Positions 16,179-23,360 of a stretch of 48,213 nt of DNA are shown here, one piece after another. Position 1 is the stretch's first letter, and every line of letters starts with the position of its first letter. Under the pieces are notes generated by a model that searched no databases, was not told where the DNA came from, and worked only from the letters and a program-made list of their open reading frames with translations. Source of the stretch: a virus; the IMG/VR virus record IMGVR_UViG_3300037587_000370, positions 1 to 48,213 of that record; one strand, written 5' to 3'. The position numbers and the translations under genes are program-made.

Positions 16179-16358
16179 ATGTTACTAGTAACTAACCGGC
16201 CATCTGTTTACGTTTTAATAGATGGCGAAACGGTAGAATTAGAAGTGGACAAACCAACTGAGGTTTCAGATTTTCAAGGCAAGAGCTTAATTCGTCGAGG
16301 TGTCTGCTTAGCAGTTATCGAAGAAAAGCCAAAACCTAAGAAAGTCAGTAAAAAATAA
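16179..16358 (+). CDS. Small protein following the major capsid gene
   Basis: This 59-residue protein has a perfect GGAGG (16168-16172) six bases before its ATG. It is beta-rich (VYVLIDGETVELEVD) with a lysine-rich end (EEKPKPKKVSKK). It is the last gene before the capsid terminator. A minor head or accessory role is plausible from position; no family recognised. Confidence 0.65.
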   Translation: MLLVTNRPSVYVLIDGETVELEVDKPTEVSDFQGKSLIRRGVCLAVIEEKPKPKKVSKK

Positions 16359-16380
16359 CCCCGACAAGGTCTAAGCCAAA

Positions 16381-16406
16381 GGTCACTAGAAATAGTGACC
16401 TTTTTT
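16381..16406 (+). terminator. Strong intrinsic terminator after capsid genes
   Basis: GGTCACTA, GAAA tetraloop, TAGTGACC and TTTTTT: a perfect 8 bp stem with a GNRA-type loop and a T-run. Confidence 0.92.
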
Positions 16407-16418
16407 ATTTGCCTAGTA

Positions 16419-16424
16419 TATAAT
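16419..16424 (+). promoter_or_regulatory. Possible promoter for HNH gene
   Basis: TATAAT at 16419-16424 directly follows the capsid terminator. A poor GTGACC (16395-16400) lies 18 bases upstream within the terminator stem. About 90 bases separate it from the HNH start. Confidence 0.4.
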
Positions 16425-16516
16425 AAATACATGCCTAGATTTAGCGGTCGAAAAGGTGGATTCATTACCCACTCTGGCAATCCCTTTCAGTAATGAGTAA
16501 CCCTAATGAGGTTAAT

Positions 16517-17194
16517 ATGAAAGCAATCACACTTCAAGAAGCTCGTTCTCTCGGATTGAAAACTTACTATTCTGGTGTCCCGTGTAAATATAACCACTTA
16601 TCAGAGCGTAGCGTTTCCGGAAGAAGATGCTTACAATGTAAGCGCGAACAAAACAATAAATACATGGCAGATTACCGAGCCAACAAAACTGACGAGGACA
16701 AGGCGAGCGACAAAAAATATTTAGCCGAATACCACCAAGATAACAAGGCCAAAAACAACCAAAGAAACTCAATCCGATACCAAGAGAACAGAAGTACAAT
16801 ACTTGCGCAAGCAAAAATTTACGCATCTGAAAACAAAGATAAAATAAACGCTCGCCACAGAGAGCGATATAAAAATGATGAGGAATATCGAGCTGGTTTT
16901 ATTGTAAGGACGCTATTGCGTAGAGTGCTAATTGCCACTGACAAAACCAAACAAACAAAAACCACAGATATACTTGGCTATAATGGTATCGATCTAATTA
17001 ACTACATAACGCCAATGTTAACCGATGGCATGGGCTGGGATAATTACGGCGAGTGGGAAATTGACCATATAAAACCGTTGTCTTGGTTTGTAAGAGAGGG
17101 CGAAACAAGCCCTACAATAATAAATGCGCTATCAAATCTTAAGCCACTATGGCGAGTAGACAACCGCTCTAAAAGTAATCTATTCATTGGTTAG
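16517..17194 (+). CDS. HNH endonuclease, probably a homing enzyme
   Basis: This 225-residue protein has an N-terminal zinc site (C23, H27, C38, C41 in a VPCKYNHLSE...RRCLQCKRE context). A very basic helical middle follows, then a C-terminal HNH core: EIDHIKPLSW at 181-190, then NALSNLKPLWRVDNRSKSN with the conserved Asn and His positions. ATG 16517 has GAGG six bases upstream; the ATG at 16493 lacks a site. It lies alone between the capsid terminator and a structural gene, which is typical for a mobile free-standing homing endonuclease. Target unknown. Confidence 0.85.
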   Translation: MKAITLQEARSLGLKTYYSGVPCKYNHLSERSVSGRRCLQCKREQNNKYMADYRANKTDEDKASDKKYLAEYHQDNKAKNNQRNSIRYQENRSTILAQAKIYASENKDKINARHRERYKNDEEYRAGFIVRTLLRRVLIATDKTKQTKTTDILGYNGIDLINYITPMLTDGMGWDNYGEWEIDHIKPLSWFVREGETSPTIINALSNLKPLWRVDNRSKSNLFIG

Positions 17195-17203
17195 TCAAAA
17201 ACG

Positions 17204-17209
17204 TATAAT
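17204..17209 (+). promoter_or_regulatory. Possible promoter for structural gene at 17239
   Basis: TATAAT at 17204-17209 lies 29 bases before the next ATG and just after the HNH stop. No clear -35 or TG extension is seen. Confidence 0.45.
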
Positions 17210-17238
17210 AGATTTATTACTCAAATAAGAGATCTATC

Positions 17239-18252
17239 ATGGCCGACACATTAACGAATATAACCCTACAGCCAAACATTTGGACTGATGTTTATGCAGC
17301 AACCGGATTGTCCACGCTAAACGGCATATCGGTACAGGTTATTGGCAGCTCAACGATAAAGCTTGCTATAAGTGCAACGCAACCAACTGACGAGACTGCA
17401 AACGAGGAGCATTCCCCAGGTAATAATAGATTTCGTTACGGAGGCGGCGGATCTCCGTTGTGGGCGTTTTCACCAGTTAATATTAATGTGATCAACGTTA
17501 AGGACGAGGAACTAAATAACACCGTAATAAATGACGGCATTCCAACTGGGGTTACTCGTAAATTACGGATCGAGGGCCACAATGGTAACATTGGCGGCGG
17601 GTTGGTCTGGAATGACATTTGGGAAGGTGGAGCGGTAACAATTCCAGAACCAAATCAATCGGTAGGCCAGCAAATTCAAATATTAAGTAGCAGCGCAAGC
17701 GATACGTTAGCTGGCACAGGATCCCAGCGTGTTCGTCTTGATTTTATAACTACCGCCGACGTGTTGGCTTTTGAAGAATTCGATCTTGACGGTGTGACTC
17801 CCGTCTTAAGTGTGGCGACTAATATTACTGACATTATCGACTTTCACAGCGTTCAAGTTGGCTCAACAGGTGCAGCCGTTGGGACCGTTGATGTAACAGA
17901 TGTTGCCGGACCAGCGGTTATATATAATCGGATCTCACCACTCGGCAATAAATCATTGACTACGTTGAGGCACTTACTGCCATCGAGTACTTTTTATATT
18001 ACCGATATGGTTTTAAGTGGCGACACCAAAGGGACCGAGGTTATATTCAGGAGTGACTCAAGCGATAGCGGGATTGTTTATCCAGGCGTATTTTTGTTCA
18101 ACGTTCCCGTAACCATGACTGATGCGCCATCAACCATTAAGTTTAACCCTGCGCTTGAAATACCCGGCACCGCACGAATGAAAGTGTCAGCTCGAGCAAC
18201 CCCCGCCGGTAATACGGTTTCGGTGTTTATGAATGGTTGGGTCAAGATCTAA
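17239..18252 (+). CDS. Putative virion surface or head fibre protein
   Basis: This 337-residue beta-rich protein has no catalytic motif. The N-terminal 60 residues (LTNITLQPNIWTDVYAATG...VQVIGSSTIKLAIS) resemble short capsid- or virion-associated beta modules. The C-terminal part (STFYITDMVLSGDTKG...MKVSARAT) resembles a jelly-roll or fibre knob. It lies between capsid and connector genes with its own promoter. It is most likely a head decoration or fibre component, an inference from composition and position. Confidence 0.55.
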   Translation: MADTLTNITLQPNIWTDVYAATGLSTLNGISVQVIGSSTIKLAISATQPTDETANEEHSPGNNRFRYGGGGSPLWAFSPVNINVINVKDEELNNTVINDGIPTGVTRKLRIEGHNGNIGGGLVWNDIWEGGAVTIPEPNQSVGQQIQILSSSASDTLAGTGSQRVRLDFITTADVLAFEEFDLDGVTPVLSVATNITDIIDFHSVQVGSTGAAVGTVDVTDVAGPAVIYNRISPLGNKSLTTLRHLLPSSTFYITDMVLSGDTKGTEVIFRSDSSDSGIVYPGVFLFNVPVTMTDAPSTIKFNPALEIPGTARMKVSARATPAGNTVSVFMNGWVKI

Positions 18253-18258
18253 GCTCCG

Positions 18259-18267
18259 TGATACAAT
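18259..18267 (+). promoter_or_regulatory. Extended -10-like promoter
   Basis: TGA-TACAAT (18262-18267) lies 25 bases before the gene at 18293, the same TGnTAnnAT pattern as other late promoters. Confidence 0.5.
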
Positions 18268-18292
18268 ATAACTTTAATACAGGAATAAAATC

Positions 18293-18661
18293 ATGACACT
18301 TTTAGTGAGCAATACGCCGTTAACAGCGGCAGAAACAAATATTACGGCCAATATACTTGACGCAAGTGCTGGGCCTCACGCGTTGGCATTCAGCGCTTTT
18401 AAACAAGTGCTAACAATCGTTAATGGTGACGTTGTCCCTATTACTGTTAATCTATTAGGCGATGGTGTGACGACATTTGATTGCCCAACTATAGGCGCGG
18501 TCGATACGTCTGGCGGTAAAGACATCGTGGTTGCAGCCGGTGATACGGTAACGGTATTCACTGCTGAATATGGTGGCTGGATGGGTGCGGAAGGTAATAA
18601 CACCGTGGTGACTATTACTAGTGCGACGTCGCTATCTAGTATTTATTTGTCTAATTACTAG
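18293..18661 (+). CDS. Putative small structural protein
   Basis: This 122-residue Ala/Thr/Val-rich beta protein (LLVSNTPLTAAETNITANIL..., VVAAGDTVTVFTAEYGGWMG) follows AGGAATAAAATC. Composition and place suggest a head-associated decoration protein like its upstream neighbour. No family recognised. It is followed at once by a bidirectional terminator. Confidence 0.55.
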   Translation: MTLLVSNTPLTAAETNITANILDASAGPHALAFSAFKQVLTIVNGDVVPITVNLLGDGVTTFDCPTIGAVDTSGGKDIVVAAGDTVTVFTAEYGGWMGAEGNNTVVTITSATSLSSIYLSNY

Positions 18662-18665
18662 ATAG

Positions 18666-18695
18666 CAAAAAGCCCCACGGATGGGGCTGGTTTTT
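18666..18695. terminator. Bidirectional intrinsic terminator
   Basis: AGCCCC (18671-18676), loop ACGGAT, GGGGCT (18683-18688), with an A-run on the left and TTTTT on the right. It serves the rightward structural gene and the convergent leftward gene at 18714. Confidence 0.85.
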
Positions 18696-18713
18696 AATTG
18701 CGCTTATGCGCGG

Positions 18714-19556
18714 TTAGTTTAATGTGATTGTGAATTTGTCGCTAGATAGCAAATTATTAACAACCTGATGAAGGCCATTTTGCGGCCTCAATCCTGTAGT
18801 AAGAGCAACAGCATCAAGCAACTTTTCTTCGTCTGTTCGGCTATCTTTTCTAAAATCACTAGGTTTGCTTGTTGCGTTAAATTCACCTCTGAACTCACCG
18901 CTTGATATTTGATAAGCGTGATTACCAAATATATCAAGACCAAATCTTATGCATTCATGCCACTCATCGCCGTGATAAACCTCCAGTTTTGCTTGTGTGA
19001 ATGTTGGTTTTTCATAGCAACTGACAACGCCAACGGTTCGCTTTTCGCCATCAGGCATAATCACTTCGGTCATGGTAGGCTCGCTAAATTCAAATGTCGG
19101 CATAGCAACAGGGCCACCCTGACTGCGCTCTGCCTCAACAAACTCAACCGGTTCAACAGGCTCGCCCAGCGCTTCAATTTGAATCTCGATGTGGTGCTGA
19201 TCGTTTGTTGGCTCTGCTTGGTATTGTTTTAGCATTGCGGCGTGGTTAGGTTTCCATGATTTAATCGTTCCGTCAGTCCACCAGTATTGAAAATCACTCA
19301 CCGGTGCAGGCTTTGGGTTATTTACGCCGGTTATCACATCAACAACCACGGCATCACAAACTGCCGCCTTGACTCCGGTGTTTGGGCGGTCGGCGAATGA
19401 TACTAAATACCAGCCTTCATTATCATAGTCGTTATTCCAAATTAACTCGTTTTCAACTTTGTAAACCGTGTTATTTTTCTTGTAAACTCGATCTCCACGA
19501 ACCAGCGGCGTGAACTTCCTAACGTAGCTGGTTGGGATTAATTTATCTGTATTCAT
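18714..19556 (-). CDS. Reverse-strand accessory protein in the head-tail region
   Basis: This 280-residue protein is encoded opposite to the surrounding structural genes. ATG 19556 has a perfect GAGGAG six bases upstream; an earlier start at 19586 is poor. It shows TPLVRGDRVYKKNNTVYKV (a KOW-like beta segment), a central Pro/Glu-rich linker (EPVEPVEFVEAE), and a C-terminal DEEKLLDAVALTTGLR helix. No known family. Its own TAAACRYAAY-type promoter and terminator mark it as an accessory (moron) gene. Confidence 0.7.
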   Translation of the reverse strand: MNTDKLIPTSYVRKFTPLVRGDRVYKKNNTVYKVENELIWNNDYDNEGWYLVSFADRPNTGVKAAVCDAVVVDVITGVNNPKPAPVSDFQYWWTDGTIKSWKPNHAAMLKQYQAEPTNDQHHIEIQIEALGEPVEPVEFVEAERSQGGPVAMPTFEFSEPTMTEVIMPDGEKRTVGVVSCYEKPTFTQAKLEVYHGDEWHECIRFGLDIFGNHAYQISSGEFRGEFNATSKPSDFRKDSRTDEEKLLDAVALTTGLRPQNGLHQVVNNLLSSDKFTITLN

Positions 19557-19579
19557 TTTCTGCTCCTCTATTAAGTTGA

Positions 19580-19635
19580 TAAACACAATATACTATCAAC
19601 ATTATGTTTGCAACCATTATGTTTAATGTTATTAT
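19580..19635. promoter_or_regulatory. Divergent promoter pair sharing one -35
   Basis: TTGCAA (19608-19613) is its own reverse complement and can serve as the -35 for both directions. Rightward: 16 bases, then TATTAT (19630-19635) with TG extension. Leftward: 17 bases, then TATTGT (minus strand, 19585-19590). Operator-like TAAACACAAT (19580-19589), ATTATGTTTG (19601-19610) and ATTATGTTTA (19616-19625) surround it. Confidence 0.65.
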
Positions 19636-19666
19636 GAATTATCTTAACTAATAATGAGTAGTAAAT

Positions 19667-20077
19667 ATGAACGATGAACAATTTGAAATTTGCCTAGACT
19701 TTCACTTAGAGCTAATCCGTGGCAAGCCCAAACGACAAACTATTGACGATGCATATCACAATAAGTATGACAACTTAACCGCCGCCCGTCGTGTTGCTGC
19801 AATAAGTTTGCGCGAGTCACTAGTTGATCGCATGAAATCGCTAAAGGATTGGTATCACACTGCCAATGATGATCGTTGCGAGTGGATTTACAATGAGAAT
19901 AACTCTCGCAATCCCAGCTCTGGCGCGTTTGATGGCGCGTGGTCTGTAATCCGCAAAGGTGCTGGAATAAGCGAGGCGGCCAAAGATAACGGCGTTAACT
20001 ATCAAAGCGTGAAGGTGCTAATCCCCAGGCTGCAACGCTGGGACGAGTACGCTAACCGGCTGCACGCTACTTTATAA
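19667..20077 (+). CDS. Small protein with C-terminal helix-turn-helix-like region
   Basis: This 136-residue basic protein ends in a segment (GAGISEAAKDNGVNYQSVKVLIPRLQRW) shaped like a helix-turn-helix of the sigma-4 or small-terminase type; the rest is helical. It stands alone behind the shared divergent promoter and a weak ribosome binding site. It is one of few clear DNA-binding candidates in the window, and so one candidate for the regulator of the dispersed operators. That link is inference. Confidence 0.65.
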   Translation: MNDEQFEICLDFHLELIRGKPKRQTIDDAYHNKYDNLTAARRVAAISLRESLVDRMKSLKDWYHTANDDRCEWIYNENNSRNPSSGAFDGAWSVIRKGAGISEAAKDNGVNYQSVKVLIPRLQRWDEYANRLHATL

Positions 20078-20079
20078 CC

Positions 20080-20088
20080 TGATACAAT
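20080..20088 (+). promoter_or_regulatory. Extended -10-like promoter
   Basis: TGA-TACAAT (20083-20088) lies 16 bases before the ATG at 20104. It sits between AACC and GGTT half-stems followed by TTTTT, so promoter and weak terminator overlap. Confidence 0.45.
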
Positions 20089-20103
20089 GGGGTTTTTATA
20101 ATT

Positions 20104-20676
20104 ATGGATTTATTATCATGGGTTCTACAGTTAAAAAGCCACGTAAGCTCGATGAGCACGACGACTTTGGTCAACCTTCCAAGCCAGTTGAGCAAAGCTC
20201 TTAGTTTAAATGATATACAAGTTTCGGCAACTTATGCTGATTCTTGTATATTGCTTGCTTATCTACTTCTGTTAACCAAGCCAACACCGGCTAGATGTAA
20301 AGTATCATTTGCGATTTTTACTTGCCTAGCGATTGCTTACTCCCCGCTATACGACGCACTATCCCAGGTTCAATTTTACTGCCTCTACTCCCTTGTTTAC
20401 ATTACAATTGCGCGTTATTTAGCCAATAAGAAAATAAAATCAACTCTTGTTATAATGGCTGTATTTCAACTACTAATGGCCATGGATAGTTATGTCAATG
20501 CAAACGTTGAAACGTGGCTTTATAACAGCTTTGAGGAAATTACAGTACTCATTCATATTCTTATTGTTTCATCCAGCCTTAAGCTTAAACCAATCGACCT
20601 GGGCGCCATTTTGGGACGGGTTGTTACTACTATGCGTGGGCTATCACATCACTACGGCTTTAGTGCCGGTTTATGA
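20104..20676 (+). CDS. Multi-pass membrane protein
   Basis: This 190-residue protein has about four hydrophobic helices (CILLAYLLLL, FAIFTCLAIAY, FYCLYSLVYITIARYLA, VIMAVFQLLMAM, then ITVLIHILIV). The C-terminal 30 residues are polar in this frame. The overlapping +1 frame holds a better transmembrane ending (see the entry at 20577). It precedes a coiled-coil membrane protein and the connector genes. Function unknown; a superinfection or membrane-remodelling role would suit, but is not shown. Confidence 0.6.
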   Translation: MDLLSWVLQLKSHVSSMSTTTLVNLPSQLSKALSLNDIQVSATYADSCILLAYLLLLTKPTPARCKVSFAIFTCLAIAYSPLYDALSQVQFYCLYSLVYITIARYLANKKIKSTLVIMAVFQLLMAMDSYVNANVETWLYNSFEEITVLIHILIVSSSLKLKPIDLGAILGRVVTTMRGLSHHYGFSAGL

Positions 20677-20734
20677 TATGATTAAGGCATTAACTAGCCA
20701 ACATAAAATCAGTAAGAGGCTCAAAGATGAGTGA
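20577..20734 (+). other. Out-of-frame continuation of the membrane protein (+1 frame)
   Basis: In the +1 frame relative to the gene at 20104, the sequence reads HPALSLNQSTWAPFWDG, LLLLCVGYHITTALVPVY and then a basic tail ending KRLKDE. Its stop overlaps the next ATG (20727), the coupling seen elsewhere in this genome. It looks like the natural C-terminus of the membrane protein, reached by a single-base change or a +1 shift. Confidence 0.35.
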
Positions 20735-21005
20735 CGATAAACTAGAAAAAATAGAAGATGGGCTAACGGAGCTGATCAGTAAATTTTCTGAGTTAGTCGG
20801 AGAGTTTAAGTATTATCGTAAAGAAATGGACGAAACCAAGGCAGAAAACAAATCTCTTGATATTCGACTTCGTTCGGTAGAGCAGCAAATGCCATTACTA
20901 AAACAAATGAGTGATAATAACAATAAGATAAAAAATTCAATCATCGGCGCTATTTTGGTAGCTGCCATTATCGGCGGTATTATAGCTAAATTCTCAGGAT
21001 CATAA
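20727..21005 (+). CDS. Coiled-coil protein with C-terminal membrane anchor
   Basis: This 92-residue protein follows AAGAGGC. Residues 1-65 are charged and heptad-like (LEKIEDGLTELISKFSELV...IRLRSVEQQMPLL). Residues 70-88 (SIIGAILVAAIIGGIIAKF) form one transmembrane helix. Small proteins of this build are common in phages near connector or lysis genes. It is probably inserted in the inner membrane with the coil on one side. Function unknown. Confidence 0.65.
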   Translation: MSDDKLEKIEDGLTELISKFSELVGEFKYYRKEMDETKAENKSLDIRLRSVEQQMPLLKQMSDNNNKIKNSIIGAILVAAIIGGIIAKFSGS

Positions 21006-21006
21006 A

Positions 21007-21393
21007 ATGACCGTACCAATCACAATACCAGACGTAAAAGAAGTCTGCCCGACTAGTTTATCTGACACGGTAATAACTCGCCTAATTGATACCGTACAAG
21101 CTCGAATTGGCGCATGTGTCGAGGCGGCTTATTCCATACCCGAAGCTGAAACCATTCTGATTTATGCGGTTTGCCATTTCATTGAATTAACCGAGGGTGG
21201 TGAAGTTAAAAGCGAGCGTGCACCAAATGGAGCATCAACAACATTCGAGAATCAAGGCAGTGGCCAGGGCTTACGATCCACCCAAAGCGGCAGGCTATTG
21301 TTAACGCTTGATACTGCGGGATGCTCCAACAATCTAGTCCAGCAAACATTTTTATTCCTTGCTGCCGGTGATCCTGCGACTCCTGTATTATGA
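21007..21393 (+). CDS. Head-tail connector (gp6-like adaptor)
   Basis: This 128-residue protein has the helical build of HK97 gp6/DUF7370-like adaptors: an initial PDVKEVCPTSLSDTVITRLIDTVQARI stretch, then helices with YAVCHFIELTEGG. It begins a run of four overlapping genes in the order adaptor, stopper, gp10-like protein and tail terminator. It should form the ring under the portal. It overlaps the next gene by 4 bases. Confidence 0.65.
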   Translation: MTVPITIPDVKEVCPTSLSDTVITRLIDTVQARIGACVEAAYSIPEAETILIYAVCHFIELTEGGEVKSERAPNGASTTFENQGSGQGLRSTQSGRLLLTLDTAGCSNNLVQQTFLFLAAGDPATPVL

Positions 21394-21743
21394 CCAGACC
21401 AACGCGACGCGCAGCAAAAAAGATAGTTACCATTTGGCCGATAACCGGTAGTGATCCATATACCGGTACGACATTTGGTTCGCCTTATTTGACTAACGTG
21501 ACATTCGAACAGGGGGCAACTAGGCAATATAATGATAGCCAAGGCAACTCATTTATTCCCGCATCGATTTATTGGTTTGAGTTTGTCGCGGCAGATGGGT
21601 TGCCTAAGCTTAACTGGGCCATTGCCTTGGGCGATCAATCGATTGAATCAGACCCGACCGCAGTGGAAAAAGTTGAATATATTCGAGTTGCCAAGCTTCA
21701 AGATGGTGGCAGGGATGTTGACGATGTAATGGTATTGACTTAA
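21390..21743 (+). CDS. Head closure / stopper protein
   Basis: This 117-residue beta-rich protein (KKIVTIWPITGSDPYTGTTFGSP...) lies between the adaptor and the gp10-like protein, where head-closure proteins are found. It overlaps both neighbours. The family is not recognised directly; the assignment follows size, beta content and gene order. Confidence 0.55.
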   Translation: MTRPTRRAAKKIVTIWPITGSDPYTGTTFGSPYLTNVTFEQGATRQYNDSQGNSFIPASIYWFEFVAADGLPKLNWAIALGDQSIESDPTAVEKVEYIRVAKLQDGGRDVDDVMVLT

Positions 21744-22207
21744 TGCCAGTAACCGGCGCGGCGGCCGTACGTAAAAATATGGGGCGCATCTTTAAGGATA
21801 TCAACGAGAAAAAGGCGCCGCAATTTGTTAATCTGGTTTTATCAATAGGACTGCTTCATTCGAAAGAGCTGACGCCGATAGCGTTTGGAGATCTAATTAA
21901 TAGCGCGTTTACTGACGTTGATGTTAATACATTTAATGGTACGATTGTTGGGCGTCTAACGTATGTTGCAAGTTATGCGGCAGCACTAAATGGTGATGAG
22001 ACATTCAGCCCGCTATGGAAGCCGAGGCCGCTGCCCAAGTATGAAGTAAAGGGCGGAAGAAAACTAAAAGACGGCTCGACATCAGTAGCAGCACCAGGCG
22101 CACCAGCTACAAACATGAATGCAAAACCAAAGTTTCTTAACCGAGGCTTTGAGGACGCAACATCAGTGACAGCAATTAAACGAGCAGAGCAAATATTTAA
22201 GGTTTAA
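21743..22207 (+). CDS. HK97 gp10-like tail completion protein
   Basis: This 154-residue protein begins AAAVRKNMGRIFKDINEKKAPQFVN, has the ...LTPIAFGDLINSAF core, and ends in helix-rich IKRAEQIFKV. It resembles HK97 gp10-type neck/tail completion proteins. A Pro/Ala-rich linker (VAAPGAPATNMNAKP) precedes the C-terminus. It starts one base inside the preceding stop. Confidence 0.6.
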   Translation: MPVTGAAAVRKNMGRIFKDINEKKAPQFVNLVLSIGLLHSKELTPIAFGDLINSAFTDVDVNTFNGTIVGRLTYVASYAAALNGDETFSPLWKPRPLPKYEVKGGRKLKDGSTSVAAPGAPATNMNAKPKFLNRGFEDATSVTAIKRAEQIFKV

Positions 22208-22210
22208 ACC

Positions 22211-22648
22211 ATGGCAACAATAGCAGACCTAGAAGTAAAACAACTAGAAGATCACCTGATAGCCGGTGGTTTTATTGCTGCGTTCACTGATATTTTGGGC
22301 AATGCACAACCGGCCCCAATATTCCAGGCGTTTGAACTTGACCTAACTGATAAGTTACCGACTGAACGTGTGGTAATGATCCGCAAAACAGGATCGCTGT
22401 CAGCGCCGGATAGAACGTTTTTTAAGTCTCAGCCTATGTTGGTGTTGGTCGTTGGCAAGGCGTCGCAACAAGACTCAGTGATCACTAACGGTTTGGCTAT
22501 TGATATGGAAAAGTATCTGGTTAATAACCCAACCGATAACGGCTGCCTGGCTAATATCGTGTCTAGCGGGGTCGTCGGCCCATTTATCACCGCCGACGGC
22601 AGGCGAGCATTTGAGATTAATTTGACTGTTGCGTTTAATATTGATTGA
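22211..22648 (+). CDS. Tail terminator protein
   Basis: This 145-residue protein has a helix-strand pattern with ERVVMIRKTGSLSAPD, MLVLVVGKASQQDSVIT and a final FEINLTVAF strand. It fits the gpU-like tail terminator family (DUF3168-like). Gene order right after the gp10-like protein and before the tail tube supports it. A cassette of two membrane-protein genes now separates it from the tube gene. Confidence 0.65.
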   Translation: MATIADLEVKQLEDHLIAGGFIAAFTDILGNAQPAPIFQAFELDLTDKLPTERVVMIRKTGSLSAPDRTFFKSQPMLVLVVGKASQQDSVITNGLAIDMEKYLVNNPTDNGCLANIVSSGVVGPFITADGRRAFEINLTVAFNID

Positions 22649-22674
22649 CACATCAATAAACGTAATGTTATATT
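22645..22674 (+). promoter_or_regulatory. Promoter of membrane-protein cassette with operator
   Basis: TTGACA (22645-22650) overlaps the tail terminator stop, followed by 18 bases and TATATT (22669-22674). TAAACGTAAT (22657-22666) lies in the spacer. Confidence 0.75.
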
Positions 22675-22700
22675 GATTTTATGAACAGGGAGGAGACGCA

Positions 22701-22865
22701 ATGTTATTATTTACATTGTTATTTGGTTTTATCCTTGTCATGCCGTTAATGATTTATGGCTTAGATTATTGCATAGAATTTCCAACGCATGATGAGACAT
22801 GCGAAATTGCCGGTGATAATTCACCATTACTGGCGCACATTGAAGGGGTGTGTTATTTCGTATAA
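22701..22865 (+). CDS. 54-residue membrane protein
   Basis: The start follows a strong GGGAGGAG. The N-terminal hydrophobic helix LLFTLLFGFILVMPLMIYGL is followed by an acidic region with two cysteines (DETCEIAGDN...GVCYFV). It is probably a membrane-anchored protein with its C-terminus in the periplasm or cytoplasm. Its own promoter makes it an accessory gene; superinfection exclusion is a common role for such genes but unproven here. Confidence 0.6.
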   Translation: MLLFTLLFGFILVMPLMIYGLDYCIEFPTHDETCEIAGDNSPLLAHIEGVCYFV

Positions 22866-22871
22866 GCCTAT

Positions 22872-22893
22872 CCCGCACACGCGGGTTTGTTTT
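22872..22893 (+). terminator. Terminator or attenuator inside the cassette
   Basis: CCCGC, ACAC loop, GCGGG and TTTGTTTT lie between the two membrane-protein genes. A 5 bp GC stem with an imperfect T-run should terminate partially, lowering expression of the second gene. Confidence 0.6.
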
Positions 22894-22911
22894 AATCAAC
22901 AAGGAAATAAA

Positions 22912-23217
22912 ATGAAAATCTTCGGATATGTATGCTCATATTTAATATTAATGCCGTTATCAATAACATTCTCAGGGTATGCACTTAGCGTCTTATGGGA
23001 CTGGTTTGTAGCTGTAACATTTGGAGTTGAAAGCCTGTCTATACCGGCCGCAATTGGGCTATCTTTGATTATCAATTACATTACCTATCAATATAACGAG
23101 CAAGAATCTGACAGCTCCATTAGTCAATCGGAAAGACTAGGCAAGGCCGTATTTATGGCCATGATTAGGCCATCGTTAGCATTGCTGACCGGTTGGATTG
23201 TAACAATGTTCATGTAA
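22912..23217 (+). CDS. Membrane protein, three hydrophobic helices
   Basis: This 101-residue protein starts at ATG 22912 after AAGGAAATAAA; upstream in-frame starts lie inside the previous gene and are rejected. Hydrophobic segments are at about residues 5-32 (two close helices), 40-52 (LSIPAAIGLSLII) and 84-100 (LALLTGWIVTMFM). A charged loop (NEQESDSSISQSERLG) separates the last two. Function unknown. A perfect terminator follows. Confidence 0.65.
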   Translation: MKIFGYVCSYLILMPLSITFSGYALSVLWDWFVAVTFGVESLSIPAAIGLSLIINYITYQYNEQESDSSISQSERLGKAVFMAMIRPSLALLTGWIVTMFM

Positions 23218-23270
23218 TATCAGAAAAACACCATCCAACATTCAACTGGGAAGGTGATTTATCTAAGCCA

Positions 23271-23295
23271 AAAGCTACTTTCGAGTAGCTTTTTT
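23271..23295. terminator. UUCG-loop intrinsic terminator
   Basis: AAAGCTACT (23271-23279), TTCG tetraloop, then AGTAGC and TTTTTT. It is a very stable 9 bp hairpin; the A-run on the left could also serve the other strand. Confidence 0.9.
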
Positions 23296-23311
23296 ATTGC
23301 CCGTAATTTAG

Positions 23312-23320
23312 TGATATAAT
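23312..23320 (+). promoter_or_regulatory. Extended -10 promoter before tail genes
   Basis: TGA-TATAAT (23315-23320) directly follows the UUCG terminator, 40 bases before the tail tube ATG. It restarts structural transcription after the accessory cassette. Confidence 0.7.
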
Positions 23321-23360
23321 GCAAACTGAATATTCAATTTAATTTATAGGACTATATATT

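Noticed and set aside
16431-16493. 20-codon frame MPRFSGRKGG... between capsid terminator and HNH gene
   Set aside because: No ribosome binding site and too short; may be leader sequence only.
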